Part shown: piece after piece, positions 16,869-26,119 of the stretch
Layout of the letters: each line of letters opens with the position of its first letter
Numbering within the stretch: position 1 is the stretch's first letter
DNA from: Clostridiales bacterium Firm_11
Lineage (GTDB): Bacteria > Bacillota > Clostridia > Christensenellales > Aristaeellaceae
Length of the DNA: 64,000 nt
Reading direction: 5' to 3'
Assembly (NCBI GenBank): GCA_001604105.1
Contig: LVAQ01000014.1
Span: 1-64,000, forward strand
The notes under the pieces: model-generated
Told to the model about the DNA's origin: nothing
The model's input: only the letters and a program-made list of their open reading frames with translations
The model's database searches: none
Program-made: the position numbers and the translations under genes

Positions 16869-18431
16869 ATGCAGAGAGTCATCATCATCGGAGCCGGCCC
16901 TGCGGGGTTGGCCGCGGCGTATGAACTGAGCAAAAAACATGAAGGTTATGCCGTTACGGTGCTGGAGAAAACCGACAGCATCGGCGGTATCAGCAAAACG
17001 GTGCGGCATCACGGCAACCGGATGGATATCGGGGGACACCGCTTTTTCAGTAAGGATCAGGAAGTGGTGCGTTGGTGGGAAGAGATCATGCCTTTGCAGG
17101 GCGCGCCCGCGATGGATGATCTGCTCCTGGGGCGAACGGTGCCCCTGATGCAAGGCGGACCCGACCCTGAGAAGACCGACCGCGTGATGCTCACGCGTAA
17201 CCGCATCAGTCGCATCTATTACCAGCGGCACTTTTTTGATTATCCCATCAGCCTGAAGTGGGCCACGCTTAAAACCATGGGGTTTGGCACCACCATGCGC
17301 GTTGGCTTCAGCTATTTGCACTCTGTTTTTCATAAACTGCCGGAAACCAATCTGGAGAACTTCTACATCAACAGCTTCGGCCGTAAGCTGTACAGCATGT
17401 TCTTTGAAGGCTACACCGAAAAGCTATGGGGGCGGCACCCGCGCGAAATCTCCGCGGATTGGGGCGCACAGCGCACCAAGGGGCTTTCCATCCGCGGCAT
17501 TTTGCTGGATATGCTCAGCAAAGTGTTCATGAGCAAAGAAGCGCGTCAGAAGAAAGTGCAAACCTCGCTGATTGAAGAATTCCGCTATCCCAAGTTCGGC
17601 CCCGGTCAAATGTGGGAAACTGCGGCGGAGGAGGTTCGCGCCGCGGGCGGGGATGTGCGTTTGGATAGTGAAGTGATCGGCGTTGAACAAAAGGATGGAC
17701 GCGTGACAGCGGTGCTGGTACAGGGCAGCGAGGGGCAGACGCGCGTGGAAGGCGATATCTTCTTTTCTTCTATGCCCATCAAAGATCTCATCGGCAGCAT
17801 GAACGATGTCCCCGCTGATGTTAAGGCCGTTGCCAAGGGTTTGCCGTACCGCGATTTTGTCACTGTGGGCATTCTGGTGAATCGGCTGAACCTGAAAAAC
17901 GAAACCAGCATGAAAACCCTTGGGGACATCGTGCCGGATTGCTGGATTTATGTGCAGGATACGAATGTAAAGATCGGGCGCATCCAGATATTCAACAACT
18001 GGTCGCCATACCTGGTGAAGGATCCGCTGCACACGGTATGGATCGGATTGGAGTACTTTTGCTCCGAAGATGATGATTTCTGGCAGATGGATGAAACAGC
18101 CTGCGCGACCTATGCTATGGATGAGCTGATCAGGATGGGCGTGATCAACAACCGTGAAGAAGTGCTGGATTTCCACCGCGAACGCGTACAAAAAGCGTAT
18201 CCCGCCTATTTTGATACCTATGATGAGATCGATAAGGCCATTGCGTTCCTTAGTTCGTTTGAAAACCTCTACTGTGTCGGGCGCAATGGACAGCACCGCT
18301 ATAATAACTCGGATCATTCCATGGCGACCAGCTTTGAATCCGTGCGCAATATTGTAGGCGGCGTAACCGATAAAGCCAACATATGGAGCGTGAATACCGA
18401 AAAGGAATACCACGAAGAAAAGAAAGCCTGA
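16869..18431 (+). CDS. NAD(P)/FAD-dependent oxidoreductase (UDP-galactopyranose-mutase-like)
   Basis: Product of 520 aa. The dinucleotide-binding motif [15 protein letters not shown] is at the N-terminus, with [10 protein letters not shown] and [10 protein letters not shown] following, the arrangement of flavin amine oxidase/UGM-like proteins found in polysaccharide loci. The C-terminus has [17 protein letters not shown], a conserved FAD-contacting stretch in this subfamily. True UDP-galactopyranose mutase is about 370 aa, so the exact reaction is not assigned. It is monocistronic between its own promoter and terminator. Its neighbours make UDP-aminouronate sugars, consistent with a role in surface glycans. 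Confidence 0.82.
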   Translation: MQRVIIIGAGPAGLAAAYELSKKHEGYAVTVLEKTDSIGGISKTVRHHGNRMDIGGHRFFSKDQEVVRWWEEIMPLQGAPAMDDLLLGRTVPLMQGGPDPEKTDRVMLTRNRISRIYYQRHFFDYPISLKWATLKTMGFGTTMRVGFSYLHSVFHKLPETNLENFYINSFGRKLYSMFFEGYTEKLWGRHPREISADWGAQRTKGLSIRGILLDMLSKVFMSKEARQKKVQTSLIEEFRYPKFGPGQMWETAAEEVRAAGGDVRLDSEVIGVEQKDGRVTAVLVQGSEGQTRVEGDIFFSSMPIKDLIGSMNDVPADVKAVAKGLPYRDFVTVGILVNRLNLKNETSMKTLGDIVPDCWIYVQDTNVKIGRIQIFNNWSPYLVKDPLHTVWIGLEYFCSEDDDFWQMDETACATYAMDELIRMGVINNREEVLDFHRERVQKAYPAYFDTYDEIDKAIAFLSSFENLYCVGRNGQHRYNNSDHSMATSFESVRNIVGGVTDKANIWSVNTEKEYHEEKKA

Positions 18432-18604
18432 CACCGTCAAAGAACAGGCATACACCTACAGTTTTGGGTGACGAGGGTCAAACCATGTTCTTTTGCGAAG
18501 GCATTGAGCCACCTACCGCAACTGTTATCAGTTAAGTGTATGATAGCCTGTCCGAAGCCAGAGTTTATGCGCCTGAGCGTGCAGGCTTGTTCCCGTCATA
18601 CAGC

Positions 18605-18644
18605 AAAACGGCAGCTTCCACAGCGATGTGGGAGCTGCCGTTTT
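18605..18644. terminator. Bidirectional terminator
   Basis: An 18-bp stem AAAACGGCAGCT... / ...AGCTGCCGTTTT (one G-U pair, 4-nt loop) with T-rich tails on both strands, between the convergent flavoprotein gene and the wbp-type operon. Confidence 0.85.
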
Positions 18645-18690
18645 TAATGCAAGGCAGGCGCTTAGCATAGATGCAACGCCGCTGCGCTGC

Positions 18691-19245
18691 TCATTCGATT
18701 TCTGCCAAACCGTCGCCATCGTGCGCAAAGCGCCGTCCGCACGCGGCGCAGGCAAGGCCGTGCAGGCGCTGCCCGCACGTACACACAAACCCTTTGTGGG
18801 TGGCTGGCACGCCCAAAACCAGCACATGCGCGGGAACATCGCCCGTCACCACTGCACCCGCGCCAACCATGGCGTTCTTCCCGATGGTGTGACCGCATAC
18901 AATGGTCGCGTTTGCCCCGATGCTCGCGCCTTCCCTGACCAAAGTTGGCACGAAGCGCTCAGAACCTTTCGGGAAACGCGCCCGAGGGGTTAAATCATTG
19001 GTGAATACGCAGCTGGGGCCACAGAAAACGCCGTTTTCCAGCGTTACGCCTTCATAAACGCTTACGTTGTTTTGCAACTTACATTGATCGCCCACCGCTA
19101 CATGATCGCCGATAAACACATTCTGCCCGAGCGTGCAATTCTTCCCGATGCGCGCAGTTCCCTGCACATGACAAAAATGCCAGATGCGTGTTCCCTCGCC
19201 AATCTGCGCGCCTTCGTCAATGATAGCGGTAGGGTGGATGCTCAT
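18691..19245 (-). CDS. wbpD: WbpD-type UDP-aminouronate N-acetyltransferase (left-handed beta-helix)
   Basis: Product of 184 aa. The whole N-terminal 150 residues are hexapeptide repeats (IDEGAQIGEGTRIWHFCHVQ, IGKNCTLGQNVFIGDH, VENG-like turns), the acyl-CoA-dependent left-handed beta-helix fold. The family member WbpD/WlbB acetylates the 3-amino group of UDP-2-acetamido-3-amino-glucuronate. A small cysteine cluster, VCTCGQRL and CAACGRRF, near the C-terminus looks like a zinc ribbon. It overlaps the upstream dehydrogenase gene by 4 nt. The matching 3-aminotransferase (WbpE) is not present here. Confidence 0.86.
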   Translation of the reverse strand: MSIHPTAIIDEGAQIGEGTRIWHFCHVQGTARIGKNCTLGQNVFIGDHVAVGDQCKLQNNVSVYEGVTLENGVFCGPSCVFTNDLTPRARFPKGSERFVPTLVREGASIGANATIVCGHTIGKNAMVGAGAVVTGDVPAHVLVLGVPATHKGFVCTCGQRLHGLACAACGRRFAHDGDGLAEIE

Positions 19246-20342
19246 TTTTCAAACCTCCCGCAAAAGTCCGTCGTGGCGCAATCGACCAGCGGCAGTTTTA
19301 CCGGCGCGTGTGACGCGGCGCTCTGGTAAATGGCCAGCACCAGTTCCAACGCGCGAAGGCCAGCCTCGCCGTTTACATAGGGCTCACGATCTTCCAAAAT
19401 GGCGGCAATCACATCGGCATACAGGGGTGTATGACCAAAACCATACACATTGGGCGGGTTTTCGCCAAACTCCATCTTGATGGTAGCAGGATCGCCGCGG
19501 CCATCGCGGAAATCCCACTCCTCGATGATGTTCACGCTTTTGCCGCCTGCCTTGACCGTGCCGCTCTCCCCAAACAGATAGAGCGTTTCTTCGAGGTTGT
19601 GCGGGTAGATGCTGGTGGTGCCTTCGATGATGCCGTAGGCGCCGTTTGAGAAACGCACCAGCGCCATGCCGATATCCTCGGCTTCGATATAATCATGCTG
19701 GAGGTTATCCGTGTAGGCCATCACTTCAACCACGTGATCGCCCATCATCCAGCGCAGCAGATCAATGTTATGAATGCACTGGTTCATCAGCGCGCCGCCA
19801 TCCTGCGCCCAGGTGCCGCGCCACGGCGCTTGTTCATAGTAGGAGCGGCCTCGGTTCCATCGAATATGCGCCGCGCCGTGCAGCATGCGGCCAAAGCGGT
19901 TTTCATCCACGGCAGTGCGGATTTTCTGGATGGATTTATTGAAACGGTTCTGGTGGCAGGCACAAAGCTTGACCTTTTGCTGCTTCGCGGCCGCAATGAG
20001 CGCGCGGGCATCGGCGATGCTCAGGGCAATGGGCTTTTCAATAATCAGGCTGGCTCCGGCGGCGATGCACGCAAGACCCATTGCCGCGTGTTTGCCGCTT
20101 TCGGTGGCAATGGCAACCAAATCTGGCTGTACCTCGGCCAACATGGTCTGGTAATCGGTATAGCGCTTGACGGTATCACGTTCCCGCTGGCTCAGCGGGC
20201 TTAGTACAGCTTCCATGCGCTCGGGTACGGTATCGCATACTGCGCAAAATTCCAATAAAGATGCGTTGGCGCTAACGGCGGCCACATGGTTGGGCGCGAT
20301 GCGGCCACAACCGATGAGCGCATAGCGCAGTTTCCGAGTCAT
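19242..20342 (-). CDS. wbpB: WbpB-type UDP-GlcNAcA 3-dehydrogenase (Gfo/Idh/MocA)
   Basis: Product of 366 aa. Rossmann motif ALIGCGRIAPNH at the N-terminus, EKPIALS with the conserved Lys near residue 95, QNRFN, and GGALMNQCIHNIDLLRW carrying the catalytic His. WbpB/WlbA oxidises the 3-hydroxyl of UDP-N-acetylglucosaminuronate. The frame runs 53 codons further upstream without a ribosome site; ATG 20342 sits after GAGAGGAGA. Between wbpA and wbpD in one operon, which supports this specific assignment over a generic oxidoreductase. Confidence 0.85.
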   Translation of the reverse strand: MTRKLRYALIGCGRIAPNHVAAVSANASLLEFCAVCDTVPERMEAVLSPLSQRERDTVKRYTDYQTMLAEVQPDLVAIATESGKHAAMGLACIAAGASLIIEKPIALSIADARALIAAAKQQKVKLCACHQNRFNKSIQKIRTAVDENRFGRMLHGAAHIRWNRGRSYYEQAPWRGTWAQDGGALMNQCIHNIDLLRWMMGDHVVEVMAYTDNLQHDYIEAEDIGMALVRFSNGAYGIIEGTTSIYPHNLEETLYLFGESGTVKAGGKSVNIIEEWDFRDGRGDPATIKMEFGENPPNVYGFGHTPLYADVIAAILEDREPYVNGEAGLRALELVLAIYQSAASHAPVKLPLVDCATTDFCGRFEK

Positions 20343-20519
20343 CAGGGCAGGTCTCCTCTCTGGTACGATTGCAATGCATGAAGGGGGTGAAGCGCGCAGG
20401 CGGTCTGATGCTGCAACTGAAAGCGGGTGTGCAGGTGTTGCGGTATGGCATCGCGCTTTTGCTTTGATGTTGCAGGATCCACCACCGCAAGAAGGGAACA
20501 CTCATGCAGTGAAATCGTA

Positions 20520-21827
20520 TTACAACAAGCGGATGTTTTCCCGCTGCGTAACATTCCTCATAGCGTTTTTTGTGTCAAAAATGAGCGGTGCGTGTTCCGC
20601 CACCAGGTTGTAATCCACATTGGTATGAGCAGCGGTCACCATAACCAAGTCGCTGCCGCGCAATGCTTCCGGGGTGAGCGCGGGCAGTCCCTGCGTGGTT
20701 TCGCCCTCATAACGGTACGCGGGCACATAGGGGTCATAATAAGTGACCTGCGCGCCTTGCGCCTTCAGACAATCGATCACGCGTAAAGCGGGGCTTTCAC
20801 GGTAATCCTCGATATCCTGTTTATAGGCCACACCCAGCACGAGGATCTTGGCGCCGTTCATGGCTTTCCGATGTTCGTTAAGGGCGCGCATCGCCCGCTG
20901 GCAGCAGTATTCCGGCATGCGGTCATTGATGATCATGCTGGATTCGATCATGGAGGTATGGAAGCCGAACTCGCGCGCCTTCCAACTCAGGTAGTAGGGA
21001 TCAAGCGGGATGCAGTGGCCGCCAAGCCCGGGGCCGGGATAGAACGCCTGAAAGCCATAGGGTTTGGATTTGGCCGCGTCGATGACTTCCCAGATGTTGA
21101 TGCCCATGCGGTCACAGAGGATCGCAAGTTCGTTAATCAGCCCGATGTTCACATTGCGGTAGGTATTCTCCAGGATTTTTTCCATTTCCGCTACCGCAGG
21201 GGAGGAGACACGGTGTACGGGCGCTTCCAACACCGCCTCATACAGGGTGGCGGCAATATCTGTGCACTCAGGGGTAACACCGCCAACAACCTTGGGGGTG
21301 TTTCGCGTCTTGTAGACGGCATTGCCGGGATCCACCCGTTCCGGTGAGAAGGCAAGGTAAAAATCAACCCCGCACTTGAGCCCGCTGGTCTCCAGAATGG
21401 GGCGAAGCAGTTCTTCCGTGGTGCCTGGGTAGGTTGTGGATTCAAGCACAATCAGCATATCCTTGTGCATATAAGGGGTGATGCTCTCGGCGGAGGAACG
21501 TACATAGCTGATATCCGGCTGCTGATGCTCGTCCAGCGGTGTTGGCACGGCGATGCAAACACAATCACAACTGGCGACGGCCGCAAAATCGCTGGTGGCC
21601 CTCAGGTGACCGCTATGGACGATTTCTTCTAAATCATGGGTCACCACATCGCCGATGTAATTTGTGCCCTGATTGACCATGCTTACTTTTTCCTCTTGTA
21701 TATCAAAGCCGATCACGAAAAAACCGGCTTTTGCCTTCTCCACCGCAAGCGGCAGCCCAACGTATCCCAGACCCACCACGCCCAGCGTTACCGATCGATC
21801 CTTGATCTTCTGTTTGAGAATAGACAT
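20520..21827 (-). CDS. wbpA: UDP-N-acetylglucosamine 6-dehydrogenase (WbpA type)
   Basis: Product of 435 aa of the UDP-glucose/GDP-mannose dehydrogenase family. N-terminal GVVGLGYVGLPLAVEKAKAG binds NAD; the catalytic Cys is in GLGGHCIPLDPYYLSW; C-terminal domain has VLGVAYKQDIEDYRESPALR. It oxidises C6 of UDP-GlcNAc (or UDP-ManNAc) twice to give the uronate used by the next gene. Two ATGs are available; the second (21827), 7 nt after AGGAG, fits better. First gene of the operon. Confidence 0.9.
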   Translation of the reverse strand: MSILKQKIKDRSVTLGVVGLGYVGLPLAVEKAKAGFFVIGFDIQEEKVSMVNQGTNYIGDVVTHDLEEIVHSGHLRATSDFAAVASCDCVCIAVPTPLDEHQQPDISYVRSSAESITPYMHKDMLIVLESTTYPGTTEELLRPILETSGLKCGVDFYLAFSPERVDPGNAVYKTRNTPKVVGGVTPECTDIAATLYEAVLEAPVHRVSSPAVAEMEKILENTYRNVNIGLINELAILCDRMGINIWEVIDAAKSKPYGFQAFYPGPGLGGHCIPLDPYYLSWKAREFGFHTSMIESSMIINDRMPEYCCQRAMRALNEHRKAMNGAKILVLGVAYKQDIEDYRESPALRVIDCLKAQGAQVTYYDPYVPAYRYEGETTQGLPALTPEALRGSDLVMVTAAHTNVDYNLVAEHAPLIFDTKNAMRNVTQRENIRLL

Positions 21828-21933
21828 CCTCATTCTCCTTTGCAGGGTTGCCGGCCAAAGCCGTACAAGCGATATGCTGGCAGCGCCGTATGTATGCGTA
21901 CGGGGCGTATCACCGTACGTTTTGAACTTATAT

Positions 21934-21963
21934 ATGATACTTCACAGCAGGCGGCCATGTCAA
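21934..21963 (-). promoter_or_regulatory. Promoter of the wbpABD-type operon
   Basis: Minus strand TTGACA (21963-21958) and TATCAT (21939-21934), 18-bp spacing, followed by a leader of about 100 nt. Confidence 0.72.
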
Positions 21964-22166
21964 TCACCATGGCTGTAAAGGTGCCATCCGTGCGAAGCGT
22001 GCTTTTTGCCTTGCGATACGTGTAACGGTTGCTTAGACACAGGTTACATTCGCATATTTGGATGGCGTTGCCGGGCATCGCGTGGCGGAGCGAAACCGGG
22101 TAGAGAACGATAGGGAAAAGCGTGGTTTTGTCAGGGTTACAGCATGTCCACGGCGGCCTTGGAAGC

Positions 22167-22196
22167 TTGACAGTACTTGGGTTTGCATGGTATGCT
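22167..22196 (+). promoter_or_regulatory. Promoter of the XRE-cupin / acyl-CoA synthetase pair
   Basis: TTGACA (22167-22172) and TATGCT (22191-22196), 18-bp spacing, 52 nt before the ATG. Confidence 0.7.
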
Positions 22197-22248
22197 ACCC
22201 ATACTGTGGCGATCACGCAAATGCCGCGGAAGCACAAGGAGGCGACCT

Positions 22249-22830
22249 ATGGTGACGACCAATGAGCAGCAATTGGGATTGATCGCCCTGCGGATTCGGG
22301 ATCTGCGGGACATCGCAGGATTAAGCGCCGAGCAGGTAGCCGAAACAACGGGCATCAGCCTTGCGGAGTATGAAGCTTACGAAACGGGCACCCGCGATTT
22401 CAGCTTTTCCCACCTGTTTAACATCGCCGAAGCGCTGGGCGTGGACATCAGCGACCTGTTGACGGGTGAAAGCCCCAAATTGCATGGGTATGTGCTTACG
22501 CGCGCGGGGCAGGGCCTGCGCTTTAACCGACGCGAGCAGTATGTTTACCATCACCTCGCGTATAATTTCCGCGATAAGCTGGCTGAACCCTTTATCGTGA
22601 CGGTAACAAAGGATGAGGCGGGTGTGGAAAAGCAGGCGCACAGCCACGAAGGGCAGGAGTTTGACTATGTGCTGGAAGGCACGTTGAAAATCGTGCTGGG
22701 CGGCAATGAGCTATACCTGAAAGCGGGGGACAGCCTTTACTACAACAGCGCGCTTCCGCATGCGATGTATGCGCCGGAAGGCGATTGCCAATTTATCGCC
22801 GTGGTGGTCAAGGAGGGCGCGAAAGCATGA
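22249..22830 (+). CDS. XRE-type regulator with C-terminal cupin
   Basis: Product of 193 aa. Residues about 10-65 form a helix-turn-helix (ALRIRDLRDIAGLSAEQVAE, then LFNIAEALGVDISDLL); residues about 105-190 form a cupin with HSHEGQEFDYVLEGTLKI and SALPHAMYAPEG. This two-domain layout senses a small ligand through the cupin. ATG 22249 follows CAAGGAGG. Its stop overlaps the start of the acyl-CoA synthetase (ATGA), so the pair is translationally coupled and the regulator probably controls, or senses the product of, that enzyme. Confidence 0.9.
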   Translation: MVTTNEQQLGLIALRIRDLRDIAGLSAEQVAETTGISLAEYEAYETGTRDFSFSHLFNIAEALGVDISDLLTGESPKLHGYVLTRAGQGLRFNRREQYVYHHLAYNFRDKLAEPFIVTVTKDEAGVEKQAHSHEGQEFDYVLEGTLKIVLGGNELYLKAGDSLYYNSALPHAMYAPEGDCQFIAVVVKEGAKA

Positions 22831-24512
22831 TGAAACCGCTGTATCTGCAATACCTGGATTGTCCTGTGGACTATGCGACCTATGATGATTTTAACAAGCG
22901 TTTCAAACTGGCGCGGCCTGCTTCGTTTAACTTTGCCTATGATGTGGTAGATCGCATCGCGCAGGAAGAACCGCAGCGCACCGCAGTTCTGTGGACGGAT
23001 GATACGGATGCGAGCATCCGCTATACCTTTGGGGAACTGAAAGAGGAGAGTGACCGTGCCGCGAACCTGTTGACGGAAATCGGAATCCGTAAAGGTGATA
23101 AGGTCATGCTCATTCTGCGGCGCCATCTCCAATTCTGGCCGATTATCATTGCGCTGCACAAAATCGGCGTCATTGCCGTGCCCGCTACACACCTGCTGAC
23201 CGAGAAAGATATTGTTTACCGTGTACAAGCCGCCGATATCAAAGCGGTGATCATTACCGATAAGGATGAGGGCATACTCAAGGCAGCAGAGGCCGCGCGC
23301 AGCAAATGTGAAGGGCTTGCAACGCTTGTATTGCTGCGTGGCCAACGCGACGGCTTTGTAAGCTACGAGACGCAAATGCCCCGGGCATCTTCGCAATGGC
23401 ATAAGCCGGAAGGTGATTTGTACCCCTGCAATGGCGATACCATGCTGCTTTATTTTACCAGCGGCACCACGGGTATGCCTAAAATGGTCACCCATGATTT
23501 TTACTATCCGCTTGGGCACATTGTTACGGCGCTGTATTGGCAGCAGTGTATCGATGGCGGCCTGCACTTTACCATCAGCGATACGGGATGGGCTAAGAGC
23601 GTTTGGGGCAAACTCTACGGGCAGTGGCTCACGGGCAGCGCCGTATTTGTGTTTGATTTCGAGCGATTCATCGCCAAAGACGTACTGCGAAAGATGAGCG
23701 AGCATCACGTAACCAGTTTTTGTGCGCCCCCGACCATGTACCGCTATATGTTGCAAGAAGATTTATCTGCGTACGACCTTTCCGCGTTACGGCACTGCGC
23801 CGTAGCGGGGGAGCCGCTTAACCCTGATATGGCGGCAGAATGGGTCAAGCGAACAGGCATCAATCTGCTGGAAGCCTTTGGTCAAACGGAGCTGGTGGTA
23901 ACCCTGGCGACGTTCCCCTTTATGAAGGTATGCCCGGGCAGCATGGGCAAGCCAAGCCCGATATTTGATGTGGATATCATCGACGAGGAGGGCGCATCCT
24001 GTGCGGCAGGCGTGACGGGGGAGATCGTTGTGCGCGCGCGCAAAGGCGAAACCCCCATCGGTATGTTTGGCGGCTATCACCAGAATCCGGAGCTAACCAA
24101 GACCGTATGGGATAACGGCGTATACCATACCGGCGATACCGCCTGGCGCGATGAGTGGGGCTACTATTGGTACGTTGGCCGCGCGGATGATTTGATAAAA
24201 TCCAGCGGGTACCGCATTGGTCCCTTTGAGGTGGAAAGTGCGCTGCTGGAACACCCCGCGGTGCTGGAAACAGCCATTACCGCAGTCCCAGACGACTTGC
24301 GCGGCCAAGTGGTCAAGGCGACAGTTGTACTCAAACCCGGCATCATCGGCGATGACGCTTTGAAAGCAGAATTGCAGGAGCATGTCAAACGCATCACTGC
24401 GCCGTATAAATATCCGCGCATCATTGAGTTTGTAGGTGAACTGCCTAAGACCATCAGCGGCAAGATCCGCCGGGTGGAACTGCGTGAGAAGGACAGGCAG
24501 AACGCGCAATAA
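22827..24512 (+). CDS. AMP-forming acyl-CoA synthetase
   Basis: Product of 561 aa of the ANL superfamily. Visible are the P-loop YFTSGTTGMPKMV, the adenine-binding EAFGQTE, the hinge region with YRIGPFEVESALLEHP, and the C-terminal catalytic Lys in PKTISGKIRR. The enzyme activates a carboxylic acid to its CoA thioester via an acyl-adenylate. Overall layout resembles medium-chain acyl-CoA/acetyl-CoA synthetase-like enzymes; the acid used is not known. ATG 22827 follows AAGGAGGGCG within the end of the regulator gene. Confidence 0.9.
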   Translation: MMKPLYLQYLDCPVDYATYDDFNKRFKLARPASFNFAYDVVDRIAQEEPQRTAVLWTDDTDASIRYTFGELKEESDRAANLLTEIGIRKGDKVMLILRRHLQFWPIIIALHKIGVIAVPATHLLTEKDIVYRVQAADIKAVIITDKDEGILKAAEAARSKCEGLATLVLLRGQRDGFVSYETQMPRASSQWHKPEGDLYPCNGDTMLLYFTSGTTGMPKMVTHDFYYPLGHIVTALYWQQCIDGGLHFTISDTGWAKSVWGKLYGQWLTGSAVFVFDFERFIAKDVLRKMSEHHVTSFCAPPTMYRYMLQEDLSAYDLSALRHCAVAGEPLNPDMAAEWVKRTGINLLEAFGQTELVVTLATFPFMKVCPGSMGKPSPIFDVDIIDEEGASCAAGVTGEIVVRARKGETPIGMFGGYHQNPELTKTVWDNGVYHTGDTAWRDEWGYYWYVGRADDLIKSSGYRIGPFEVESALLEHPAVLETAITAVPDDLRGQVVKATVVLKPGIIGDDALKAELQEHVKRITAPYKYPRIIEFVGELPKTISGKIRRVELREKDRQNAQ

Positions 24513-24625
24513 CCCTATGGCGGCGTAGTTTATACACGCCCGCCTTTCTCAAGCCCGTCATGAAAGTGTTTTTGGCGGCAGACTCATCGCCTGACTGTTT
24601 GGCTGCGGGCGATAAGGAGGTATAC

Positions 24626-25909
24626 ATGAAGGTTACCCATCGTATTATTCGATTATTTGCGCTGATGGCGTGCGCCGTGCTTTTTTTCAGCTTGGCGTGG
24701 GTGCACGCGGCAGCGGCGAAAACCAAAACGGTGGCGCAGTGGCTGGAGGGTTACCAAACCGGAGAAGTCTGGTTTGGCGATGATTTCGCTTATGACATCA
24801 CCGATACAGCGGCGTGCTGGGAGCTGCTCATGCAGCCGATTGTTGTGCTGGATGTGCCGGAAAACACCACCGTTGCGTTGCTGAAAGAGCCAAATGGCGC
24901 GAAGGTCAACACCGATAAGCTTGGCGGAGCGATTGCGGGACAGACTGCCGCTGTACACGTGTTGGGCAAGGATGAAAACGGATGGACGCTCATAGAGGGC
25001 GTTGATGATTATAACCGCGTCATGCAAGGCTATGTACGAACCAAACTGCTCAAAACAGTGACGCCCAACAAGAATCTTGGCTTGATTATTGATAAGCTGA
25101 CACAGCGGATGTATATCTTTGTGGAAGGCGAACTGTTTTCCTCGGTTGCCATATCCACGGGGACACCGAATGATGAACAGCCTTACAACGAGACTTCCGC
25201 GGGCGAGTACCTGCTCATCAGTTGGGTGGGTGGCTTTGACAGCGAGGGTATGTACTGCGATATGGCCATCCGCTTCAATAATGGTGATTTGATCCATGAA
25301 GTGCCCCATACCGTGCTGGCGGATGGAACCAAACGCTACAGCAAATGGGAATCGCAGCTGGGGCAGAAAGCCAGTCACGGATGCATCCGTGTGCAACGCC
25401 TGCCCAATGAGGACGGCGTGAACCAGAAATGGCTCTGGGACAATATGAAACGGATGACCAAAGTGTTGATTTGGGACGATGCGGGTCGTTTGCACCCCTA
25501 CCCTGAGGATGACACGCAGCTTTTCTACAACCCCGATGGGGGCAAGTACTACCATTCCACGCCGGAATGCAGCACAGTCAAGACCAAATACCACCCTTTA
25601 ACAGCCTTTACCTATGGCGAGCTGGATACGGGCGCGTATGCCAAGCTGGAACCCTGCGCGGGCTGCACGCCAGTGAAACGTAAAAGCGTGATTGATCAGG
25701 AGAACATTGCGCGCGGCGCGATTACGCAGGAAGAACTTGACGCGCTCTACGCACAAACCGCGCAGGACGGCGCGGCCACAACATCGGTGTCCAGCCTGGC
25801 GCATATCGAGGATACGTTCATGCCGGAAGCATCCCCGCATGTGAATACAGACGCGGCTGAAGATGGGGATGTGGAGATTATCATCGTACGTGCGACCGAC
25901 GAACCCTGA
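24626..25909 (+). CDS. Secreted L,D-transpeptidase (YkuD) with C-terminal Cys cluster
   Basis: Product of 427 aa. A signal peptide (RIIRLFALMACAVLFFSLAW, ending near AAAA) precedes an SH3-like part (residues about 70-145) and a YkuD catalytic domain with the nucleophile motif ASHGCIRVQRL. Such enzymes form 3-3 peptidoglycan cross-links or attach proteins to the wall. After the catalytic domain, FYNPDGGKYYHSTPECSTV ... EPCAGCTP contains three Cys and a His and resembles the Ada-like metal-binding ribbon seen in some surface proteins. The last about 70 residues are polar and probably disordered. ATG 24626 follows AAGGAGG. Confidence 0.9.
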   Translation: MKVTHRIIRLFALMACAVLFFSLAWVHAAAAKTKTVAQWLEGYQTGEVWFGDDFAYDITDTAACWELLMQPIVVLDVPENTTVALLKEPNGAKVNTDKLGGAIAGQTAAVHVLGKDENGWTLIEGVDDYNRVMQGYVRTKLLKTVTPNKNLGLIIDKLTQRMYIFVEGELFSSVAISTGTPNDEQPYNETSAGEYLLISWVGGFDSEGMYCDMAIRFNNGDLIHEVPHTVLADGTKRYSKWESQLGQKASHGCIRVQRLPNEDGVNQKWLWDNMKRMTKVLIWDDAGRLHPYPEDDTQLFYNPDGGKYYHSTPECSTVKTKYHPLTAFTYGELDTGAYAKLEPCAGCTPVKRKSVIDQENIARGAITQEELDALYAQTAQDGAATTSVSSLAHIEDTFMPEASPHVNTDAAEDGDVEIIIVRATDEP

Positions 25910-26119
25910 GTAAAGCATAGACTGATGACACAACACTCAAGTTGAGAATGGCGGCAGGTGGGTAATGAACGCAACAAGGAAGACGATCGTAAGTTGGCAA
26001 ACCATCGGATTGCGTTTGGCAATGCGACATACTTGGGATAAGCCTTTCTATTCACGAAAGTGTTGGTTTGACATAGTTACATGCCATAATCCGTGTAAAC
26101 TGGAACGGGAGGGATGCGT

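Noticed and set aside
17424..18455. 343-codon minus-strand frame opposite the flavoprotein
   Set aside because: Antisense shadow; no family features.
22740..23756. 338-codon minus-strand frame opposite the acyl-CoA synthetase
   Set aside because: Antisense shadow of a gene with all ANL motifs intact.
24653..25594. 313-codon minus-strand frame opposite the L,D-transpeptidase
   Set aside because: Antisense shadow; the plus frame has a signal peptide and YkuD motif.
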